NCBI GenBank assembly: GCA_024734555.1
Contig: JANPWX010000130.1
Coordinates: 25,626-89,625, forward strand
Reading direction: 5' to 3'
Length of the DNA stretch: 64,000 nucleotides
DNA from: Trochalopteron elliotii
Taxonomy: Eukaryota; Chordata; Aves; Passeriformes; Leiothrichidae
Part shown: positions 10,601-25,329 of the stretch, piece after piece
How positions within the stretch are numbered: the stretch's first letter is position 1
Layout of the letters: each line of letters starts with the position of its first letter
Notes under the pieces: model-generated
Told to the model about the DNA's origin: nothing
The model's database searches: none
The model's input: only the letters and a program-made list of their open reading frames with translations
Position numbers and translations under genes: made by a program

Positions 10601-13600
10601 AAAAAACATTTTATTTGCATTACTTCAAGCAAGCTTACCCAGCCCTGACTCACAGGAAAATAAGAGATTTGGCAGCTGGACTGTTGAATATTATGGATAT
10701 TGGCCCTTGAGAAAGGCCTTTAAGAAGAAATATAATGATATCAATTGTGTTTTCTAAATGCTCACTCTGGGGTTATTAGTACATGATCTGGACTCAGGAT
10801 AATGGCCTCTTGAGTAATGCTTCCTCTAATTAGTGATAGGGCTGCCTGGTGGTTTGGTAAATTAATCTGAGATATTGGCATCTACTGGGGTGCCGTTTAA
10901 TGTGGACTATTAGTCACAAGTTAAATAACTTACACCCCCTCAGACAGCTCTCAAGTATGCAGCCCATGAAGTCAGACCAAAATCATTCAAAAAATGTTGC
11001 CCTCACTGTTATCTCTGCCCACTCCACCATCTTTCTCCCCCGTACAAGTGGCTAGCTATGAATAATTAAAACGAGGTAACAGCTGCTATGCAGATGGTGA
11101 TTTTTTGGAAAAATCCCCTCTTAGTGTGATGAAGACATCTGACCTCTTTAGAAATAGTACCTGACAGACTGCCATCCCCTCAGATCTGCTTTCTGCATGG
11201 ACTTCTGACCACGGCTTTGATCATGTCACTTCACATCAGCTGTTTATAACAGAGATATCTGAATTAACTCAGGTGCCAAGGCTTCATCCCTCACCAAACT
11301 GCATCCAGAGAGTGACTCAACTCATCCTAAAATAAGTGTCTAAGATTGATATGGTGATTTATCCTCCAGATGTGCCATCTTTCCTTTTCACTGGGGAGAG
11401 AACCTGGATGGTAAAATATAGTTAGGTAATTCACTTTTGGACTATTAAAATTAGTTGGAAATAAATTCACCTTTAATGGTTAAAGATAATTCAACAGTCT
11501 CAAAGCTCAGCTATGCTGATAGTGATTGTGGCATATCTTATCTGACCACCTCATATGAGATGATTAATGGTAATATTTCTTTTGCATGAAGCTGAGTTGA
11601 GTGTCATTTGTCTTGTTTGGTGTTTCCTATATGTTTGCAAATATATTTATTTTGTATGACAGCTATAAAACTATCCCTGTATCTCTAGAGCTGAAGACAG
11701 ACATCGTCATCAGCCAAAACTTTAAGATGGAAAAGCACAGCTGAATTTGCAAAGATGTCATGTGCTTATTTCCATGACAGTGTCTTCTATTAGCTGGAAA
11801 AGATCTGTAAGTTGACTGAATTTTTACATATTTCTGTTTTATAGACCTTTCATTGTGTAGGTGTTGGCTTGAGGTCTGCAGGTGATTTGTGATCTTGCTT
11901 TCTAAGCTTTTGGCTTCCAAGATATTTAAGGTAATGTGATTCTTCAGAAAATAGTGAAATTCTTCTAGGAAATACAAATAAAGTGTTTGCTTATTGTATC
12001 TACTTGGGACAACTTTGAAAAAAAAAAAACAAAAAACCAACCCACGTTTGGTTAAAATCCCTAAAATCTTAAAAATGGTTTTCTGGCAACTTCCTTATTT
12101 TCAAATATTTAGTTGAAATACCAATATCTTACATCCTGACTCTCAGTCTTTTCATTTCTGCTCTGGAAGAGGAGTAGAAAGGAGATGAGGAATCAGGTTT
12201 TAACGAAAACATTTAGAATTTTTTCTCTTCAGATTGCAGGCAAGCATCATGAAGTTACACAGGGCACAGTGAGAGTCAGTACCTAAGGGAGCCTCTTGGG
12301 ATTTTCAGCATTAGAGGTGGGAAAAAAGTCCGTCCCTTGATAATGAAGAAAACCTGAAATATTCTGTGATTACTGATGGCAATGGGCTTGAGTGCAGCCC
12401 TTGTGTAGGATTACTGCAGGTAATAGAAGTTTCTCTGCTATCTTATTCATGTGTCATAAGGCTAAAGGAGGAGTGTGGGGCCTTCAGGTAGCTCTGATAA
12501 TGAGAGTCTTGTAATTACCAATAACTGGCACGAAATGAAAGAAAATGTAACCTAGTGCCCTATAAATGCTGTATTTAAGCTGATCTCTGGAAGGAAATTT
12601 ACAGCATTTGCACATTTTTTTGTTGGCTCCAAGACTGGAACACAGGGGGAAAGAAAGGTATCATTTTTAGGCTTTAGATTTGGCCATATTGTAGCACTTC
12701 CAAATCTTCTGTCAACACCGGCGTGATGTTGCATTCATTAAAAAATGCACGACCTTTTAACATATCCATCTGTTATATAAATAAAAAATAATGCAGCCCT
12801 CTATTTTTAAGGTATGCTAATCCTGCATGGCCATGGTCTAATTATCAAATGATTTCATGCTACCCCGGTGGCAGGCAACATCCAGACCACTGAACACTTG
12901 CTATGGATCTCTCATTAAATCCCTCTTGCACAGTTTCATTCATAAATTTACCATGGCTTTTAAAACAAAATAGTTTGATGCTTATACAGCAATATCAAAT
13001 AAGAGCAGTGTGTTTCCAGAATGCAGCAACATTTTTCAGATGCTCCACTCCATGCATGACTGAGTAATGGGTGGCAAACTCCATCATTGCTGCCTTTTAC
13101 CCTGAGTGGAAGCCTTGCTGCTGGTGGGGAGAGCGTGGTGGTTGTGCCCAGAGATGAGATGCCCTGGGTGTCACCTTTGTGGATCTTGGATATTCTGCTC
13201 TCTGCATCAAGCTGCATCTTGGTAATAGGTGCCCCAAGCTGGGCATCAGCATTCCTGATCCACACCCTGCTCCTTTCTGGCTACGTTGGAGCTAACACAG
13301 AGGTGCCGGGTTCCTCATGGCTCTTATCTTCTCTGATGTTCCTCCAGCACTATCCTGTGCCTGCTCCCAAGTGAAATATAGTGCCTTAGAGCTTTGGAAA
13401 CGTTTCACCTTAACTTGGAGGGCCAAAATACAAGGAAAATTGTGGGTTTGTTGGTTACATTGCTAATTTAACTTTGGAAAGGCTTGGAAATTACTTGGTG
13501 GAAGTGAGTAGTGGGAGTGTTTGCTTATTTCCATATGGCAATTTTTGACTTTTGAATTCAGTGCAAATGGCTTATTCCCAAGTGACCATATGATTAACTC

Positions 13601-13950
13601 CATTAATACTGGAATTATTAGAAACAGAATTAAAGTATTTTTGCAGATTTACCTTAGACTGCAATTTACCCTAAATGATTTCATGCCATCTGTGCCAACT
13701 TAGTGTCATCTGCTCTTTTACAAGACAAGTTTTGCAGCTTAACAAGAAATCTTCCTTCTGTCTAGTGACTTGGAGTACTCTGGTAGTATCACTTTCCTCA
13801 GACTTGCACCACCCCTCATTGTGTATTTTTTAAAGCAGAATGAATCCCATAGCTCTATTTCCCTGGATCTCTCAAAGCACTGATGGGCTGGAAATAGAGA
13901 ATTGTTTCTACCTCTGTGTGAGGGCTGGTAGAGAGACAGGTAGCTGGACA
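7640..13950. other. Intergenic AT-rich DNA, no gene recognised
   Basis: AT-rich single-copy sequence downstream of the otogelin-family gene. Part of it (to about 8.93 kb) could be extended 3' UTR. Open frames are short and carry no domain signature. The minus-strand frame at 12960-13265 reads somewhat protein-like at its start (MWIRNADAQLGAPITKMQLD), but I cannot assign it and treat it as chance. Confidence 0.6.
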
Positions 13951-13954
13951 CGAG

Positions 13955-14540
13955 TCATGGGGGTGACAAAGAAGAGCCTGTGGGCAGCAGGGCAGGGAGG
14001 GGATTCTGCCCCTCTGCGCTGCTCTGGTGAGACCCACCTGGAACCCTGCACCCAGCTCTGGAGTCCCAGCACAGGAAGAACAGGGACCTGTTGGGGTGAG
14101 TCCAGAGCAGGCCACCAAGATGATCAGGGGGATGGAGCACCTCTTCTACAAGATAAGGCAGAGAGAATTTGTTTGTTCAGCCTGGAAAAGAGACGGATCT
14201 GAGGTGACCTAATTGTGATCTTTCAGTACCTGAAGGGAGCCTACAAAACACAGATGGAGAGGGACATGAGAATGTAGGGACAGGACAAAGGGGAATGGCT
14301 TCAAACTGAAAGAGAGTAAGTTTAGATGAGATATTAGAAAGGAATCCCTTACTGTGAAGGTGATGAGACACTGGCACAGGTTGCCCAGAGAAGTTGTGGA
14401 TGTCCCATCCCTGGCAGTGTTCAAGGCCAGGTGGGATGGGGCTCTCAGCAGCCTGGTCTAGTGGAAGGTGTCCCATGGTAGGGAGGTTGCAATGAGATGA
14501 TCCCTTCCAACCCAAACCATTTTGTGATTCTGTGATCCAC
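13955..14540 (+). mobile_element. CR1 LINE, 3' about 0.6 kb
   Basis: The segment contains the late CR1 consensus blocks in order: a GGTGAGACCCACCTGGA-like block, CACCAAGATGATCAG, GACAAAGGGGAATGGCTTC, AGGTTGCCCAGAGAAG, then TTTTGTGATTCTGTGATC. The order and the tail place the 3' end on the right, so + orientation. It is 5'-truncated like most CR1 copies. The open frames on both strands here are by-products of this element. Confidence 0.93.
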
Positions 14541-17500
14541 TGATGGTAGCAAACTGCACCAGTGCTCAGGCAGCTGGGGCTGTCTGGGAAGGGGAGCATA
14601 GGGAGAGATGCCTTGTGACTGTGAATTTGGATTAATTTCCTATCCTTCCTGCATGTTTTCCTCTTGCCTGATGAAAGGTTTACCACTTTGAGTACCTTCG
14701 TATTCTAGTTCAAATCTCCTTGTATAGCTCAAAATGTTTTATCAGCCTTTTATGTTTGCCCCAAACTGCCTCAAATAAGAATGAGAAAGTACCATAGGAG
14801 TGATTTGCATCAGTGTGCTACCAGCATCCCTCTCTTCCTGCTGAAGTTGAACAAATTTTTCCTCTTCCCTGGCACAGCTCATTCTGATTTAAGTATTTGT
14901 AGTAAGTTGGAAATTTCAGTGAGTTGTGTGCTTACTCACCCGAAGTATGTGACTTGCTCAGTGCTTACAGATCTTGTTTTTTGTTACCAGGTCATTTGAA
15001 GTTCAAAGCAGTTGAAGATCTTTGCAGCAGTCTCTGAGATACTGCTGCTCTCTGTGCAAGAAAAGCCTTAGCCAGAGCAATTGAGAAATGTTTTTTGAAT
15101 GTGAAATCTTTGGTAGCACACACTGCAAACTTAGGGAGGACAATGTCCATTATAAAAAAATTCTGTTCAAATTATTTGCTTGTCTAAACTGTAAACTTTC
15201 AAAATAAGAATTTTTACAAAGGAGACTTCTGGGTAAATTATGTGAGGGGTGGGCTGCTGCCACCAGCTCTAGCAAATAGTAATGCATGGAGAGTTAATGG
15301 ATGTGCAGCTGAAATTTGTGTTACTTGCTCTCCCATAAATTAAGCACCTATGGCTAAGTTAGCCTGATACTTCCAATAAACAGGTAACTGAAAAGGCTCC
15401 TGAAAACAGGGAAACAGAAAAATAAATTTCAATTTTGATATCCTGGTTGTATTTGAAATTTATCTACACTGTGTGTATTTCGTGTGCATGTATATTATAT
15501 ACGTGCATCCAATGGTAAATGTGATACTGGTGGCCAACAAACAGCACTCAGTGTTCACAAATGTTTTCTCTTTATACCTGTTCAGTATTCCATTTAAGCA
15601 CCATTCATTTTATGTATGTATGTTTGTGCAAGTAGGTAAAATCAGATACTGACATCTAATATGTGTAGTAATAGGTTATTTATTCAAAGCACTGGTTACT
15701 AATTGGATTTTCAGTTCACTGACCTTGTCACATCTCTGCTGAGTTCAAGATGTTAAGAATATTTTCCAAATGGTCAAATCTCATATTTAAAATTCTAATG
15801 TATTTTACATAACATAAGAAGATTTTAGTACCAGAAAAATTCCATTTTCCTCAGTCCAGTTTCAGGTTCCTAACCTGATTTTCTGGGCTTAATCCCCTTC
15901 CTGTTGAAATCAATAAGTACATTGTAATATAATGATTCACGTTCAAGGTTCAACCATAGAAAATTAAGGCTACATGCTGATTTTACTGCCATTGTAGAAA
16001 GATGATATCTTAAAATGTGTAAAAGCACAATAAACTCTTTAACTCTTTCAGCCCTTTTTCTTTTTTCTCTTCAGAGAGTCTAAACATTTAAAAATGGATC
16101 TTTGTTTTAGACCTAGTGATGGCTAGGAGATAAAAGCTGAGGGATGCTGTTTTGATAGGAATTTCTTTTGTGGTTTCAGATGCTTTGTAGTGGGACAGTG
16201 CCTTCTTTCCTTAACTAATACATGTTAAGCAAGACTAAAAGGAAGTAAAAACCAAGTGGAGCACATTCTGTTGTTTTAATAGAGAACAATATAATTAACA
16301 CTATGGAATTGCTGAGCTTTGATTCGTTTAACTCTTTGAGAGATGTGGAGAAGCAGCCCCAGTCAATCTGTCTTGTTGAAATGTACTGGATGTGCTGTGA
16401 AGGTTTGGATGCCCTGTTGTCATTGCACAGCCTGGTGGCATTTCGTGTGCTCTGCACAGAGCTCCCCTGGTTAAGAGGATCCTGTCAGGTGCTGGTGAAT
16501 CCAAAGGTGAAGAATTCAAAATGGGCTCTGGTATGTTCTTCAGACTGTCCTCAAATGGCTCTTCTGGAAGTTTTAACTGGCACCTTTTCTGCTTTGCTGC
16601 ATCATGTTCATGAGATAACCACAGGGAGATCAGAAAGGTGAATTCCACCCTTGGCTGCCCCAGATGGAGTATGGGGACCCTGCTCCCTGTGGATGTGCAT
16701 GTGAGGAGCCTCTCCCACTGCTTTCCACCAGAGCTGTCTGTGCAGGTCAGTAACATCCTGATGCTCCTTCCTGGGGATAAAAGTCATTATACATTCTATA
16801 GCTCCTGCTTCTTAAACATGAAACTGCGTGTTAATGGAGCAAATGCACCTAAAGCATGAACTTCAGGCTCTTTGTCATCCCAGTTGTACAATTGTTTTCT
16901 TCTTAACTCCAAAGTCTCTAGGAGAGAAAAAATAGAAAATGAATCTCCATCTCTTCCTTCTTCCTAAGACTTTCTTAGGAAGTGAAACCCTTTCCATTAG
17001 GTTTTCAGTCTCATTCAGGCACAGTGATTTCTCCCCTGAAGTCTCATGTCCTTTTCTGCCTTGGGTGGAGGACATGATATGTTCCTTAGTGAACTACTGC
17101 CTTTCCCCCTTCCTGCAGGAGCTTGAGGACATTCTGTCCTTCTCCTTGCTTTTGGGACCTTGTATGGAAATACAGTATCTGGTAATGGGAGTCTGTGCCA
17201 GCTGTTTGGGGGGCCCTCTCTTGTATAGAGGGAAAGGGAAACTGAGACTGACAGAATGGGAGATGTAGATGCTTTTTATAGCACAGAGACTTGTGGGAAA
17301 CTGTGGACTGATCAATTAATATTTCCAGCACAAGTGGAAATATGTATTTTCACAAGTGCAGTATCCAGAAAAACTTAGTCTGAGAATATCAGGTTACAGT
17401 ATATGAAGATTGTACAAAGACTGATTCCAATTCAAATGTATCCATTAAACTATACTACTTCTTTTCTGAGTCATCTGATTCACTATGAAAGGACTGACAG

Positions 17501-20500
17501 ATTGCAGATAGCTCTTCCTCATCCCCAGATGATGGTGTGTATTGAATCAGTAAGAATAATTTTTTTTTTTTTGGAAAAACACTTGCTGATCCCTGTTAGA
17601 CCAGTGCAACTTAACTGAGGAGAAAAAGGTTTTAAAAGGTAAAAGAATAGATACAGCTTGGTCTCCTTGCAGATGTTCTGCTCTGGTGGTAGAAGAATGG
17701 AACTGGCAGTTTTGGCAAGGGTGGTGAGTACATCTGCTCCAGGTCAGAAGATATTCCCTGTTCCATACTTCCCAGTGAAAAGGAAACTGTTCCAAAGCAA
17801 TGCTAACAGGGCTGGTGCCTCTCAGTGTCTTGGACTTCTCTAAATGCTGTAGTGGAAAGCAGTGATGAGAAAAATTGAAGAATTTTCTCTAGCTCATATG
17901 GGACCAAAGAATACTAGTACAAATGTGGTTTGATTTGGTGTTGATTATTTTTTGGGGGGTCTGGTTTCGTTTTGGTTTGGCTTGGGATTTTTTTAAGAGA
18001 CCAAGAAATGGTCTGATCTAGTGTTTTCCAGATTGTTTTTTGTGATCTCCTGAGAGAGAATTTTGTCTGTAGCCTACAGACACTACAGACAGCCTCAGAC
18101 ACTGAGAGGCAGGATTCTATGGTGACATAAAAACAGACTGAGACTCCAATGTCAGAGGCACAAATGACATTTTCTTTTCAAATATGCTTTCAAGTTCCTA
18201 AGTTACTACTATGCCAGAGAGCAAGGATTTGTGCTTTCTTCTTTGGCAGATAGTGATTCTGGCTTGTCTGATATCATGAAAGGAAGATTGTTTCAAGGAG
18301 CTGGTGTTGGTACTTTGCTTTCAGGACCAAAGCAAATTGACTTATTTTTAGACTGGTTTTGATGTGGCTGTGGGTTGCTAGTACACTTCAGGAATTTGTG
18401 TTGCATAGTTTTCCCAGCAATATCTAACCCTTGACTCCTAGGAGTGTAATACAATATAAGTCCTAGATAAAAACATCACAGTGATAATGCAACTTGGAAT
18501 CAGAGTGAAAGTTCTGGAACAAATGGAAACACTTCCTAGAAAGATGCTACAGCTTGTACTTGCAAAAGTTTTGATGAATTAATGTGTAGTGATATCCTTA
18601 CTTTTATTAGGTAAGATTTGGAAACTATGAGATGTATGCAAATAGCTCAAAGTTATGGCTAATGAGTATTATGAATGGAAGAGTGGCCTAAAAATTACAT
18701 ACAGGATTATCTGTGTGTAGGAAGTGTTTGGCTCCACACAGGACAGTCAACGTGTTGCCAAATCTCATTGTGGCACTGAACATGGAGGGTCACAAGTACT
18801 TTTATCAGGGCAGCTTATGATTAAAAATGTTGAAAACCACTTTAGATGGTTTTTTCCATTGGTAGAAGCTGAGTAGTTTGGGGGGTTGTTTTACAGGGGG
18901 TTATTTGTCTGTTTTCTTGTTTGTTTTTTAAAAAGAAGCTGTCATTAATTTTTGTCACTACAGCTGGAATCTGATTTCTAACTTTGAGGAGGATACTGCT
19001 AGTGTGCTTTCTGCATTTAAAAAATGTCTTCCTAAATCTGTCCTGTATTTGGCTGTCTGTTGGTATCTGCACATGAGATTTTAGCTGTCTTTAAAAAAAT
19101 TATGAGACTGATTAAAAGGCACACTAAGAGGGTTGCCTGTGAAGAGATATGAACGTATATTCAATTTAGTATATTTTTTTATTATTTGCACGATATGTCT
19201 TATGGTTCAGGTTTTCAACTGACATGCGTTTTTCCAGACCTTCTTATTGGCATCCAGTTACAAATGAAGAGCTGGAGACTGCATGAAATTTCCCTTCAAG
19301 TCCAATTTGAAGTTAGACTGAAGATACATATTTTAGTTGCACGAATGCATTGTTGATGTTAAAAGGGGTAACTCCCTGTGGTGGGGTCCCATTAAGGTCC
19401 CTTTCTATTATTTTAATTCTTGATTTAGCTTTATTACTTGTAGATTCATGTTTTGTATAATGAGCGTGTTTGTGCATGAGTTAGATATGTCAACTTCTCA
19501 TTTATTGTGATGCTTTAAATGGGGAGGAGAAGAACTTAGAAGGGAGTGAGCCAGGACTTCTGCTCTTGAAAATGGATAGGGCTGCTTGTAGTAGCAGAGA
19601 AATTGCTGCCATGTCAAAGTGCAGGAACTGGGTTTAGAGCAGGAGTGAAAAGGTGGTACATGGATCTCAGCCAGAGGCAGGCAAGACAGTTTTACATGAG
19701 GTACGTGTAAAAAGCCTCTTTACGTTGAAAATGTCTGCATTAAAGGAAAACATAAAAGGAGAAAAACAGAAGACAAAAGGAATTGATTTAAAATAGCTGG
19801 AATGTAGGTCTTGAAGGTCCATAGAGCTACAACTCCATTATAACTTAGATTTGTGAAAAGTTGGGAATCTCATTGGACCTGTATCTACAGCTTTGTCTTT
19901 GGCTTTTTGTTGGCTAGTTCCTCACCTGGTGCTGAACGGTCAGCAGTCAGCTGATGACAGTGCTTGCTGCCTGCAGTTAGATTTATTTCTGTAGCTGAAG
20001 GGTTGCTGGAGTGATGCTTACAAATTTACAGGTGGAAATGTTTCTTTGGATTGTCTTTGGCTTTAATGATGCTCCTTCATCTCCCGTAAATGCCAAGATA
20101 ATTATGCTGACAGCCAAGACATGCTTGGCATAATTACTGTAGAGTTAGCTCCATAAGGGTGCTGGAAGACTTCTGGGAGCTTACTGCAGCAGGATCCAGG
20201 AAGGAAACAAGGCAAAGAGGGGCTGGAGCCATCAGTCCTGCGTGCAGTCATCCCCATCAGGTGTGTTTTGTCCCCTAAGGACAGGTAGCTAGTGGAAGAT
20301 GTAATTCATGGAAAAAAAGAAGTAGTCAAGAAAACCAGCCTGTGAGTGCAAATGGATGGACCTTCCTAGAAATTATTACCAGGAAGAAGTCACTACTGAT
20401 ACCCAAACTGTCTCCATTTCTGAGTTCATAAACACTTTTGGTAAATAAGAGGTTAATAACTCTGTTTATAGTAAGAAAAGACCCCTGCCTTGGGATACAC

Positions 20501-23500
20501 ACACTTCACTGTACCCAGATAATCCCTGGAGCAAGGAGGTTTAAGGTAATTTGTGGTGCAGCTGTCCTTTCCTGGAACATGAGCAAATTCTCCTGCACAT
20601 GGTCAGCTGCAAGAACAAATGTCTATAGCAAATGAAAAAACAAGATGTTCAACCACAGCCTTCTGCACTTCCAAGAGGGGCACGTGAGCTGGGCTGTTCC
20701 TCCTGCCGGAATCAAACTCCACAGCACGAAAGGGTTTAGCGGGCGGCTTAGGGCCAAGTGGGAGCAACGTGTCAGTGGTGAGGGAGGAATGCTGGTGATG
20801 GAAACCCAACTGATTGACACACAGTGGCCATAAAGTCATAGTAAATCTATTGTTTTGCCAGAAGGAAGCAGGATTAGAAAATGTATAATCATTACAATCC
20901 CTGCTCTGTAGAGCGTCAAGTGACGGTTGCTCTCCCGTTGCTGGTGTGGCTCATACTTGGCTTAATCCCAGTGAAGTCTGTACTTGGGTGAAATCTTCTT
21001 ATGCTCCATGTGGTTCAAGACATAGCCATTCCTGTGTTTTAGCCAAGAAATGCCTTTATGGCACTGCAGACTTTAGCTCAGTATTTCCAAGGAGATGCTT
21101 TCTCTGTTGTGTTGCTGCAGACACCCTCACAACTGCAAGTGGCAAGTTCAAAAATTATGATCTGGGAACTCATTCTCAATAGAACGATTAATAAAAATCT
21201 AGCTAATCAAGAGAAGAAGAATCCAGTTCTCTGGAAGAGTTATCTTTTTCTACAAAGAATTGAAAGTAAAAACAGATAAGAATGTCATTAATACATAGAG
21301 GCCAAACTTGCTCCTGATCAAACTGAGCTGAAGGAAAAAGTTGCATTTTTCAGAAGCTTGAGTGGCCTGAAGAAGGTTGAGGGGTAAATGTAAATGCAGC
21401 CACACCTTCAATTCCTTACTAATTGACAGACAAAACAATGGAGATACCCAAGTCTGCTGCATTTTTTGACACCTCTTAAGAGATGCAAAACTTCTGTGTT
21501 CAGATTATATGTTGCCCTAAATATAAGGGGTTAGATTTCTGCCATTTCACTTGCCTTGCTGGATGAACTGTGAGCCTGATTGACTTTCTTTGCACAGGAT
21601 ATGCACAGAACTCTACATCAGCAGAAATCACATTTCTTCCTCCCAAGCAGACACAATGGGGAGAAGAAACTCTCAAAGAATTTCCTACTAAGTCTCTAAA
21701 ATAGTTTCAGAGGGTTTTTTATGAGATGAATGAAAATGTCTGGTGAAATACTGGAGTAGATACATGATGGATACGATAGAAGTTGATGCTTCTCACAGTA
21801 GTGTGCACTGTGTTGCATACAGAGTTGGACCTGATGATGACTTCTTGCTGCTGCATTTACTGATGTTGTTTTGATGATGTCTTTATATTTTAACACAATG
21901 TCTTTTGTAATTGAACTGTGGCCAGTTTTTTTCTGAATGCTGGTGATATTTAGAGGATAGAACAAGTCTCTACATGCACAACTGCTGGGATGAGAGAAGA
22001 TCTGACTGCTACCTGCTAGAGAACAGCAATGGAAAGTCCACACTCGTTGACATCTGGGTTTTTGTCACTCTTGATGCTCAAGAACAGCAAGTGTTCTTTG
22101 TTTGTTGGGAGATAAAGACTGCATGAGAGGATGTGAAGTGGTTCCTCTATTAGTGTCCATAATAGACGGGGAAGGAAATTTCTAATTCCTTTCTGTTTTA
22201 CACTTTGCTTAGAGCTGAGATACCTGTGGAAAGGGCATTTGCTACCTAAGGACTGCACCTACACTGGAGTACTACCTGATGTGGGACTGGGAATGTGCTA
22301 CTGGAATACAGCTCAGAGACTCTCTGACAATGGTGATTCAATCTTTTGGTTTTTTCCCTAAAAAAAGTGGAGGAGTTTGATAAACCACAGGCTTTAGACT
22401 AAAATAGTGACATATTTTATATACAGTGAAATTACTTCAGATATTCTTCTTTCTTTTTTATGAAACAGGATTGTTTTTAACTAGATTACCAAATTCATAA
22501 GGTGGTGTGTGTTTATGGCTACCGTGAGCTGTACATAGGAGGCCTTTTTGTTGAATGTGGCCAGTACTTGCCTTTCACATAAGCAAGCTAGGGCTGTCAC
22601 AGATCTTGTGAAGAGTGAAAATACTAGGGGTTTGGGTAGGATTTTAAGAGTTTGGAAAGTCACTCTTTCAGTTTAGAGTGGGAAAAAATTAATTAAGCTT
22701 TCTGTTGAGGAAAACTTTGAGTAAGTTATTAAACCATTTTGTTCTTGGAAAAAGACTTCAAAATGTTTATCCTTGACTTTCCCTTTTTCTATTCATACTG
22801 TCTGGATCAGCATCACTGAAAGTTCCAACATAACTTCAAAGTAAAATTAGGTATTCCTCCTTCTTAGGAAGCTAAAACAAGATATTTTGATGTGAACTAA
22901 GTTTCAGCATCTTAAGCCAAATCTGTGTTGTCAGACTTAGTTTTTTCCCAAAAGCCTTGACTTTAAAATATCCCTGAGTTCAAATGGGAGATAGACAAGA
23001 TGAACTTATTTTGAATAAATTTGAGCAACAGTTGATTTTTTTCCTGGAGTGAGAAGCTGTCAACATGAGCAGTGCATGACAAGTACCTCATGGAGTGATG
23101 TATGTGTTGTTTTGGGTTTTATGGTGTGGGAATACAAGTCTTGAAGATAAACCTGCAATATCTCAGTCATTTGATTTAGGATACTTTACTTTTGCATTAA
23201 TTGGCTGTGCTTCATGTATCTTATTTTGAAGTTTATTTTTCTGTGTGTGTGTTTTTTTGTTTTTTTTTTTTCAATTTGGCACTCATAGCTTGGATTAAGA
23301 AATTTTCTTAATATTTACTTTGAAGGCTGAATTTGATTGAAACACAGAGCAATTCCTTTGTTCTAACTGGGTTGTGCTGGATGAATACCAGCATAAATCT
23401 GGACCTGAGCTTTTGGAGGAGTCACTCAACTCTCATTAAGATGGAGCTGGGGTATCTGCTCCACTAAGAAATTCCATCACCACAGTGGCTATTGAGATCC

Positions 23501-23600
23501 TTGTCTGGAAGGTGGAAGGCAAGAATCAGGCTTCAAATTAATTATTCTGATAGGCACGAAAGCCCTGAAATGAACGAAATGGCAAAAAACACAGAGAAGG
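14541..23600. other. Intergenic DNA, no gene recognised
   Basis: Mostly AT-rich single-copy sequence. I found no splice-flanked coding exon, RNA gene or clear transposon. A moderately CpG-containing patch near 20690-20780 and T/G-rich low-complexity patches near 17940-17995 and 23223-23272 are the only compositional departures. The longest open frames (16328-16756 minus, 142 codons; 21696-22043 minus, 115 codons) have no recognisable family features. Confidence 0.6.
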
Positions 23601-23639
23601 GGAACTGGAAAGTGCCACAACGCAACCCAGGGTTTATGC

Positions 23640-24070
23640 AAGCAGCTCACGCCGCTGAGGCGGTGCCGGGAAGGGTTAACCCGGCAGCAGCTGGCCACCA
23701 GCGCTTGGTCCTTATCTCACTCTTATCCTCTGCTATTAACTGGCCACAATTACAGACCGTATCGGTTACTGCCATCTGTTTTTTCATGAGGCGCTGGTGG
23801 GCCTGCAGCCAGCGCGGGGGATTAGGGGCAGCAAGGCGGGGATGACAGAAGGCCTCGGCGGCGCTGCCCAGGGCTCGGCGTGCGGCTGGGGCCGCCACCG
23901 GCCCCGACAGCTGCGCACAATTAAGCGGAAAGATAAACTGTGAAGGCGCTTTCAAAGCTGCTGCAGGGGAAGGAAGTGCATTTCTGTCCGCAGTTGTAAC
24001 GCAGGGGTTGTGCGGAGAGAACTGAAGCGGGGAGCGAAGGTGGGCACCGGTGGGGTGTGTTCTGGGTGGC
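23640..24070. promoter_or_regulatory. CpG-rich island with E-box and GATA motifs (candidate enhancer or promoter)
   Basis: This block of about 430 bp is clearly GC- and CpG-richer than the AT-rich DNA on both sides. It contains two CAGCTG E-boxes (23688-23693, 23908-23913), a CATCTG (23773-23778), GATA-type sites (TTATCT 23712-23717, CTTATC 23722-23727, AGATAA 23931-23936) and GC-rich stretches such as GCGGCGCTGCCC. There is no convincing open frame with splice context. It could be a distal enhancer, the first exon and promoter of a non-coding transcript, or a GC-rich relic; sequence alone cannot decide. Confidence 0.4.
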
Positions 24071-24099
24071 CTTTAGCTTCCACTGTGCCTTGTCAGTGG

Positions 24100-25252
24100 G
24101 GCGGTCAAAGTCCCGCAGCCACAAGCCAACAGCAACAAAAACATGGATATTGGGAATAGGAGGGGGACTCCACCTCAGACTGCTGGTTGAAATACTCCTT
24201 CAATTACTTTTGCAGTAGAAATCACGTCTGGGCTCACGCTGAAACCAGGGACTGCTTCAATCACCTCAGCGTGTGACCAGGGGAGGCAGCACATTTCAGT
24301 CCTGATTATCAATACTTGTAAAAGAAATAGGATTTGGCAAATATTAATTGACTGCAAAGCTATCTTTCTAACCTTCCCAAATGTTAGACCATCCTGCAGT
24401 AATGCGAGAAAGGAAACATTTTCAGCGTGATACCAGGGATTCAGGAATCATTACAGCTCAACAGCTGTACTTTGATTCCAAATTTTACTAAAACCAGATT
24501 AATTAAATTATTCCAAAGTACAATATACTGCCAAAATAAGCCTCTCTGGTATTTATTATTTTAGGTAAATTAAATTAAGGGTAATACAGAATTTAATGTT
24601 GGAAAATTAATACTTAACTAATATTTAATATGCTTTCTTAATTTTTCATTAATACACAGTAGTCAATATTATAAGGATTAACATCAATAGAGAAGCAAAT
24701 CTAAGCATTTATAGCACACCAGTTAGAGAAATAACTAGAGGTACACTGTATTTGGAAAGCTACTCTTTCCCTTTTCTATTCCTGATAAACTTGAGTAACA
24801 AATGGTGGACAGGGAAAATCACATTGTCATGCCTTTTGACTTTTTCATTATTTTAGGTCAGTTGATGCTTTTTGGCTCAGAGACTGATGCCCTTAACGTG
24901 ATCTGTGCTCTACATTTGGAGGTAGGAGGGAATAAATTTTGGTTGTGGGGTCTGTAAATGCCTACAGTTTCACTTAGTATTAATAATAAGATGTTCATTA
25001 GAAGAAAATTTAAGTTGATGTTGCAAGTCAGTGGTATTAATTTGACACGTAACTACCTTCTTGTTCTCTATTTAGTAATGATAGATTATTATTGCAATAC
25101 TGAGTATTAACAAATATTCAGACTTACCTGCCTGCAGTGTTTTAAACTGAAGGATGTAGTAGGTTCCTAGGCCTTCACATCAACTTCCTTTCTTGCTTCT
25201 ATCCCAGTCCAGATAATTGCTGAAAGGTGTTTATTTTTATGCTATAGAATTA

Positions 25253-25319
<67 letters not shown>

Positions 25320-25329
25320 NNNNNNNNNN

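Noticed and set aside
13087..13374. Plus-strand 95-codon frame with hydrophobic segments and minus-strand 101-codon frame over the same DNA
   Set aside because: No exon boundaries, no family match that I can name, and both strands open together suggest chance.
13840..14686. Cluster of open frames on both strands, up to 169 codons
   Set aside because: Most overlap the CR1 fragment, whose 3' region here is non-coding.
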